Shown in pieces: positions 59,124-64,000 of a stretch of DNA of 64,000 nucleotides. Every line of letters begins with the position of its first letter. Within the stretch, counting starts at the first letter, position 1. Made by a program: the position numbers and the translations under genes. This stretch comes from Rhipicephalus microplus (lineage: Eukaryota; Arthropoda; Arachnida; Ixodida; Ixodidae): NCBI RefSeq assembly GCF_043290135.1, contig NC_134710.1, positions 1,054,001 to 1,118,000 on the forward strand, written 5' to 3'. The notes beneath the pieces were generated by a model. The model was not told the origin of the DNA, did no database searches, and saw only the letters and a list, made by a program, of their open reading frames with translations.

Positions 59124-60167
59124 TTGTGTGAGATGCCGGACCAAAGTACAACGGCAATCATGGAGGTGAGGACACTTCTCAAAGATGTTCTTTTGTACAT
59201 TTGTGAAGACCTTGGTATTAAGATTAAGGAAGGAATGGACAGGTCAGAAATTTTAGAGCTAATTTTGGAAAGCGCCAGTGAGGTGGATATTGGATACGCG
59301 TTAAAAGCTTTAAAAGGGTTGGAGGAGCGAAAACAGAAAAAAGAAAGGTAAGAAAAGGAAAGAAGAGATGGAAAAGAAAGGGAAGAAAAGGAAATAAGGG
59401 ACAGAAAAGAGCGTGATCGAGCACGCGCATTGGTGCTCGAACAATTGGAACAGAAAATTGAGGCAATGAGGCGGAAGATTCAGCCATCCGCAACTGTAGC
59501 GCACGAGAAGTGCGATGATCAAATGAGTAAGGTGCAGCCCAGAACTTTAGAGAAGGCTAGCACATTTAATGACAGCAGCAGGTTCGACGGTGAACCAAAT
59601 TCGAGTGCTGTGAAAGATGCTGCGCTGAGTACAGAGGCCAACGAAGGCCAGAGCAAATGCGACGAAGTGCTGTGCCAGTCAACTGTAAGCGGAACAGCTA
59701 GGATAGCTGTAGAAAAGCTGGTACAGACCTCCACTGTGTTTGTCGCGACGGTGGGTCTTGCAAACGATGTCGAAGTAGGCAGGGACACCAGAGATAGCTC
59801 AAAAGCAGCGAAAGTAGGTAGCGGGGATATCAGTGCAGTAGCAGACAGCTCTCAGCAATGCGAGCTAGAGTGTTTGAGGGAAGGCAGCTGCACTGTTTTT
59901 AAGAGCGTCAAGCTGTCCGCCAGTCTAGAGTGTGAAATAGGTGATTTTTTTGAAAATCATTTAGACTGCGCGACTGAGACAGCTGACGAAAGCTGTGAGA
60001 GGGTTCACGAGTGTGAGTTGCTATCGGAAAGCTCGGAAATAAGCCAAAAGAAGCGGCGCAGACGCAGGCGACGTCGGAGAGTTACGAGCGAGACAAAATG
60101 CACTACGGGTGTAAAGAAAGGCTCGACACGTTTGAGCGTAGTGAACAGAACTAGGGGTTCTGCATAG
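59124..60167 (+). pseudogene. gag: Gag-like protein of the non-autonomous LTR element, one stop codon
   Basis: A single frame interrupted only by TAA at 59349-59351. The first 75 residues (MPDQSTTAIMEVRTLLK, then YICEDLGIKIKEGM) match the helical N-terminus I associate with tick gypsy Gag proteins. After the stop it continues as a Lys/Glu/Arg-rich coiled coil, a Ser/Thr/Cys-rich middle and a cluster of ten consecutive Arg before RVTSETKC. The expected capsid core and zinc knuckle are absent. Similar basic sequence continues in another frame to ~60411. It may be a decayed or read-through Gag. No function is shown. Confidence 0.55.
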
Positions 60168-60411
60168 GCGTCAAACTCGGTTTGCATGCGTCCTAGCCGC
60201 CAGAAGAAAAGTACAAAAAAAAGTGGAGTCGCAAATAGAATCTCGTGTAAAGCGCCAGTCTTCCGATTTCGTCCACAGCAAGTGTCATGGTGCGCCCTTG
60301 AGCTGTAAAACCATTGATGACTCAACCTGCGACGAAATTCAAAGCAGTGCGGGACAAGTCAGTTGCAAACGTCGCCATAAAAGAGGGAAGCGTACGCGAG
60401 CGATAAAGTGA

Positions 60412-62055
60412 AGGCATAGAAGAGGTAACAATCAGCCGGGCGAACGACGAAAGAGTAGATCATCGGCCAGTTCAACAACAAGGTCTTTGTGTCGTGCAGT
60501 AAGGCACAAGCGGCGAAATCGTGGTCTACAGTGTGCATCCTCGCGACGGATTGTGCGGTGGAGATTTCGGGCTTTGCGTGGGCGAGAGTGTCGAACATGT
60601 GCTAGAAGAAGGGCCACAATAGTTAAGCACCCCGCAGAGCCAGCCCAAAGAGGGCATGGCCACTCTTTCCCACGCATTGCTGGGGTCCCCTCCGCCGGAC
60701 TGACAAGGGCAGACTGAAATCGCGAATAAGGCGTGACAGCGCTGTTCAGCTTGTAGGACATGCACGTTGTGGTGTCAGGAGTTCTGAAAATTCGCCAGGA
60801 CCGCGACCGCCGCGTGTGCAATTGAAGTGAGGGACAGCTGTAGGCTGCTGGAGAAGGTGACACGGAAATTTACTGGGAAGCATGTTTGTTTGCTTATTTT
60901 TGGTTTTGAAGTAATGTTCCTTTGTCATCTCCGCGGCTACGTTTTTTTCCCTTCTAGATTTTTTGTAAGTGTTGTACGAGTTTTTAGTTAGGCTTTTAAC
61001 TAAGCTGTTATGCGTTATGCGGAAGCAGTGACCCGCATCAGTCAACCGACTGCATGCAATGAGTTTTTCTTGGAAATAAGAGCACGTAAGTCAATGAAGT
61101 TTTGGTACGACCGCTAAATTTGAAAGGGTGGTGGCTATAGGTTATAGCGATATGACCTATGATTAGGTGTGTGTTAGTATGCTAGCATTCTTTGAATGAG
61201 AATATGATGTCGTGCTAGAGCGCACAGCAAAGTCATGTGCGTTTTTAAAGACAGGGGCTGACATGAGGCTACATTCAGTTAACGAGGGTGCTAGTATGTG
61301 AGGGTAATTTGCTTTTGTTATTTTAGTGAGTGCTCACAGTTCAAGCGATCTGTGCAGCTGAGGAGAGTAGCGTTCACCAAACTTTGAGGCTCGAGATACA
61401 TTTCTAGGATTTATAGGACGCAGTTTGATCTGCTGCGAATAAGTTTTCATTAGCGCCAGGGTGTCCTACAAGTAGGCACTCACGACTATGTTAAGTATTG
61501 AGAGAATGAAAAATGTGCACAGATACCTTGTGTATAGGGTCTGGCAGCTTTCGTGTAAAAACCATGTAGTTGGTTGTGTTTAATTAAATTAGTGATAAGT
61601 CAGCGAATGTTAGTTGCAACATAGTATTGCGGATGGCAGGAAAAGGCTAGTTTTGAAGGAGTGGGATTGCGGTTATATGGGGCCAAACTAGGTTTGCCTT
61701 TGTGTGCTTTTCTCCCACGGCAGTTTGTTCCATCTTTGGTAAGCATCTCCACATCCATGATTGTTGCAACTTTGGCGGCACCAAATTGTCTCAAAATTTT
61801 AGCGTACAGGTTTTCCTTTTTGTGTTGAGAAGCCTGGAGGGTTTTAAGCGGGTCCAATGTGCTTGACTTCGGCATGGTATTGTGTTGTGTGGTTCGCCTT
61901 GCTGTTGTCAATCATTGCGAGCTGGTTTGGGAGTTGGTTTCGAGTGCGCAGCGGGAGGGAGAAAGCCAGGCCATCGTCCTCGTCACCAACCACTCTCTTC
62001 GTGCCCAGCGGTTGGGAGTGCTGGCCAGCCGAGATTTTCAGGGCGACGGAGGAGC
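60412..62055. other. Interior of LTR element without recognisable gene
   Basis: No polymerase motifs were found on either strand. A 103-codon minus frame (61911-61600) and a plus frame at 61857-62171 with a hydrophobic stretch (LLLSIIASWFGSWF) entering the LTR are the longest candidates. Neither matches a family I know. Confidence 0.45.
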
Positions 62056-62972
62056 TGTTAAGTTTGGCCTGGAAATTCGTCTGGGCAGACGCCATTGTGC
62101 GTAAGCCGGTCCACTGGAGAGGCTCTCAATCCCTTCGGCACCCAGTCTGCCAGACACTTTCGAAGATCTGAGTAATTACCCAGACAATGCGGCAAGTAAA
62201 AGCGAGTTCCCGTCTTTCAAATGCGAACCCTTTCGTCGTACCTTCAAGCAGCAGCAGTGCCTGATGACCTCGGTGATTCATCTGGCGACGGAGAAGCTGT
62301 TGTGACCGGCGCCAGAGCTGACAGGAGAGCGGCACTCCTTTTGATCCCCAATCAAGTAGACGACCGGCCGGCTGCCTATGCTCGTCAGGCATTGTCCGTG
62401 ATGGTCGGAGGATGAGACGTCGTGTCGCCAAGACGCCGTTAACCGTTCGAGAGAGGCCAACAAAGACAGCATCTTCCTGGAAGAGACCGCGGCGGCCACC
62501 GCAAATCACCCCGCTAATTAAGCGAACAAAATCGGCGGACCCTTTGATGTATGCTGTCCAGATCGTGGGACCTCTCGACTAGCGGCACACGCACGACGAG
62601 GAAGAGCCCTGCTGGCGCCACCTTGCAGTGCAGTGTTCACGACCCAATATTGGACGTTCACGTGGACCGTGCATGCTTGTCCCCCTCACCTGTTGTGCGT
62701 GTGTGATTGGTGCTCCACTCGGAGAGGAGGAGGAGCCCGACAGGGCTTAAAACGACGCCGCAGAGTGCTGGACGTCGCTCTGAACTATGTAACAGTTCAA
62801 CCACCACGCTCGTGGTTTGTGAAACCACTAACCTTTCTTTTCTGTAAATATGTGTAAATAATGCCATAAACATGCTTTGTTTTTCGTATCCTCCAGCGAC
62901 CTTCCTTCCGACTCTAACAACTGAGGGCAGCGGTGGTATGCCATCAGCGAACTTCCTCCTTCAACCTTAACA
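62056..62972 (+). repeat. 3' LTR of the gag-only element
   Basis: Partner of 58055-58951. It is preceded by the purine-rich GGGCGACGGAGGAGC, a plausible polypurine tract. It holds an extra ~17 bp near 62914-62930 (TAACAACTGAGGGCAG) resembling an LTR end plus primer-binding site. Confidence 0.8.
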
Positions 62973-63133
62973 GTCCGCGCAATTGGATTGATTGTTGATG
63001 CAAACTGCAGATAGCCAACAAGGCCGCCGTTTCTCGCTGAAATTAGCACAACTGAAAATACTTTGAGGCTGGTTGGGCATTTTTGCGCAGCGTGGCACAA
63101 AAATGGGGAATTGTATCAAATTGGCACAATTGG

Positions 63134-63312
63134 TTGATTGATTGATTGATATGTGGGGTTTAACGTCCCAAAACCACTATATGATTATGAGAGACGCCGT
63201 AGTGGAGGGCTTCGGAAATTTAGACCACCTGGGGTTCTTTAACGTGCACCCAAATCTGAGCACACGGGCCTACAACATTTCCGCCTCCATCGGAAATGCA
63301 GCCGCCGCAGCC
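63134..63312 (-). mobile_element. Ruka SINE, 5'-truncated, with target-site duplication
   Basis: Reverse orientation: (AATC)n tail and conserved body are present, but the tRNA-like head is missing beyond GGCTGCGGCGGC. It is flanked by AAATTGGCACAATTGG (63118-63133) and AAATTGGCGCAATTGG (63313-63328), a 16-bp duplication with one difference. The truncation therefore happened at insertion and not afterwards. Confidence 0.85.
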
Positions 63313-63389
63313 AAATTGGCGCAATTGGCGCAGCTATTGCACTCCTGCTGTATGATGAGAATAAGTGACTAGTCATAGCATAAAAATGA

Positions 63390-64000
63390 TGATGTGTATG
63401 TCAGGAATGTCATGATTCACATGTTACATGTCAGTCTTGCTACTCTTGCAGTGGTTTGGTTCACATGATTGCAAAACTGGTGTTATGACATGCATGTCAT
63501 GTAAGTCATGACTGTGCTCGCAGCCATTTCACTAGCTTCATGTACACCAAATTTGGTGTTACGTGACGTGAATGTATGAAGAAAGTATATGACTTACGAC
63601 TAGTGCAAACATGATAATCATGACGTGTGTCATATAAGAATATGACCACATACCATGCTCATGATGCGCTCGCGGCGGTTTCGCTAGCTTTACGTACACC
63701 AAATTTGGAATATGGTGAGGTAAATGGATGACGCAGGTATAAGTGGTTAAAACATGATATTCATGACATGCGTGTCACGCGTGTCATGTGAGAACATCAC
63801 TGCATACTACGCTCAGGATGCGCTCGGGGTCATTTCGAAGCTTCACATATACCGAATTTGGGGTTACGTGACGTGAATAAATGACTAAAATATATGACTG
63901 TTGCAAACATGACAATTGTGACAAGCATGTTATGGAAGAACATGACTACGTACTACGCTCATGATGAACTGACGGCTGTTTCGCTAGCTTCACATATACC
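63390..64000 (+). repeat. ~150-bp tandem repeat running off the window
   Basis: Landmark words CTAGCTTCATGTACACCAAATTTGG, CTAGCTTTACGTACACC and variants start near 63529, 63684, 63836 and 63983, giving periods of about 155, 152 and 147 bp. A more divergent unit precedes them. Units are rich in CATGA and TCATG words. Diverged satellite-like array. Confidence 0.75.

Larger units (their letters stand above)
58055..62972 (+). mobile_element. Non-autonomous gag-only LTR retrotransposon
   Basis: Two long direct repeats, 58055-58951 (897 bp) and 62056-62972 (917 bp), start TGTTAAG and end CCTTAACA. The whole is flanked by GTCC at 58051-58054 and 62973-62976, a 4-bp duplication. The ~3.1 kb interior has gag-like coding sequence at its start but no protease, reverse transcriptase or integrase. 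It therefore fits a large non-autonomous derivative that depends on a relative for mobility. Confidence 0.8.

Noticed and set aside
61600..61911. 103-codon minus-strand frame as a gene
   Set aside because: It is antisense inside an LTR element, has no recognised motif and no supporting signals.
63118..63330. AATTGGCRCAATTGG words as further BEN-type sites
   Set aside because: They lack the CCAATTGG core and are the target duplication of a SINE insertion.
1..64000. CRISPR arrays, operons or prokaryotic signals
   Set aside because: Introns, SINEs, LINEs and LTR elements show this is animal DNA. The only regular arrays are subterminal transposon sites and a tandem satellite.

Overview
This is eukaryotic DNA, most likely from a metastriate hard tick (Rhipicephalus-like). 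The main clue is a tRNA-derived SINE that I recognise as the tick family Ruka; it occurs six times here, counting both copies of the duplicated element. No ordinary single-copy host gene is evident. The window is almost entirely nested mobile elements, and one 200-N scaffold gap lies at 17121-17320.

The main object is a very large DNA transposon of 15,678 bp, complete at 22013-37690. A second copy, identical as far as I can compare by eye, runs from the window start to 15449 and lacks only its first ~229 bp (constant offset 22241). It begins with CCCAGTC-A7 and ends with the inverted form of CCCAGTC-A8, giving ~32 bp imperfect terminal inverted repeats. It carries two divergent, intron-containing genes. 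On the minus strand is a five-exon tnp2/CACTA(EnSpm)-type transposase (~874 aa). On the plus strand is an eight-exon BEN-domain DNA-binding protein (~375 aa). Both element ends are packed with CCAATTGG palindromes and close variants. That palindrome is the type of site bound by BEN-solo factors such as Drosophila Insensitive and Elba. The layout suggests a transposon that encodes a transposase plus its own BEN-type end-binding protein, a functional parallel to plant En/Spm TnpD plus TnpA. I consider this the most interesting system in the window.

Layout: (1) 1-15449, transposon copy 1, which contains an RTE-type LINE scrap and a Ruka SINE. (2) 15450-17120, unassigned DNA with one full Ruka copy in a perfect target-site duplication. 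(3) 17121-17320, gap. (4) 17321-22012, a Ty3/gypsy element with gag and pol, cut off after RNase H by transposon copy 2. (5) 22013-37690, transposon copy 2. (6) 37691-42811, a minus-strand I-clade LINE whose 3' end is cut at the transposon. (7) 42919-43328, a solo LTR with a 4-bp duplication. (8) 43329-46028, repeats including two tandem tRNA-like units and a hairpin joined to a SINE head. (9) 46029-57118, a decayed BEL/Pao element with both LTRs, split by a second I-clade LINE (50215-56223, 13-bp duplication), which is itself split by a Ruka SINE. (10) 58055-62972, a gag-only LTR element with ~900 bp LTRs and a 4-bp duplication. (11) A 5'-truncated Ruka at 63134-63312, then a ~150-bp tandem repeat running to the window end.

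The two flanks of transposon copy 2 belong to different broken retroelements (gypsy pol on the left, LINE on the right) and show no target-site duplication. So either two insertions recombined, or the assembly was mis-joined through identical 15.7 kb copies. The gene content of the element does not depend on which is true, but the apparent tandem arrangement does. All identity and site counts below were made by eye.
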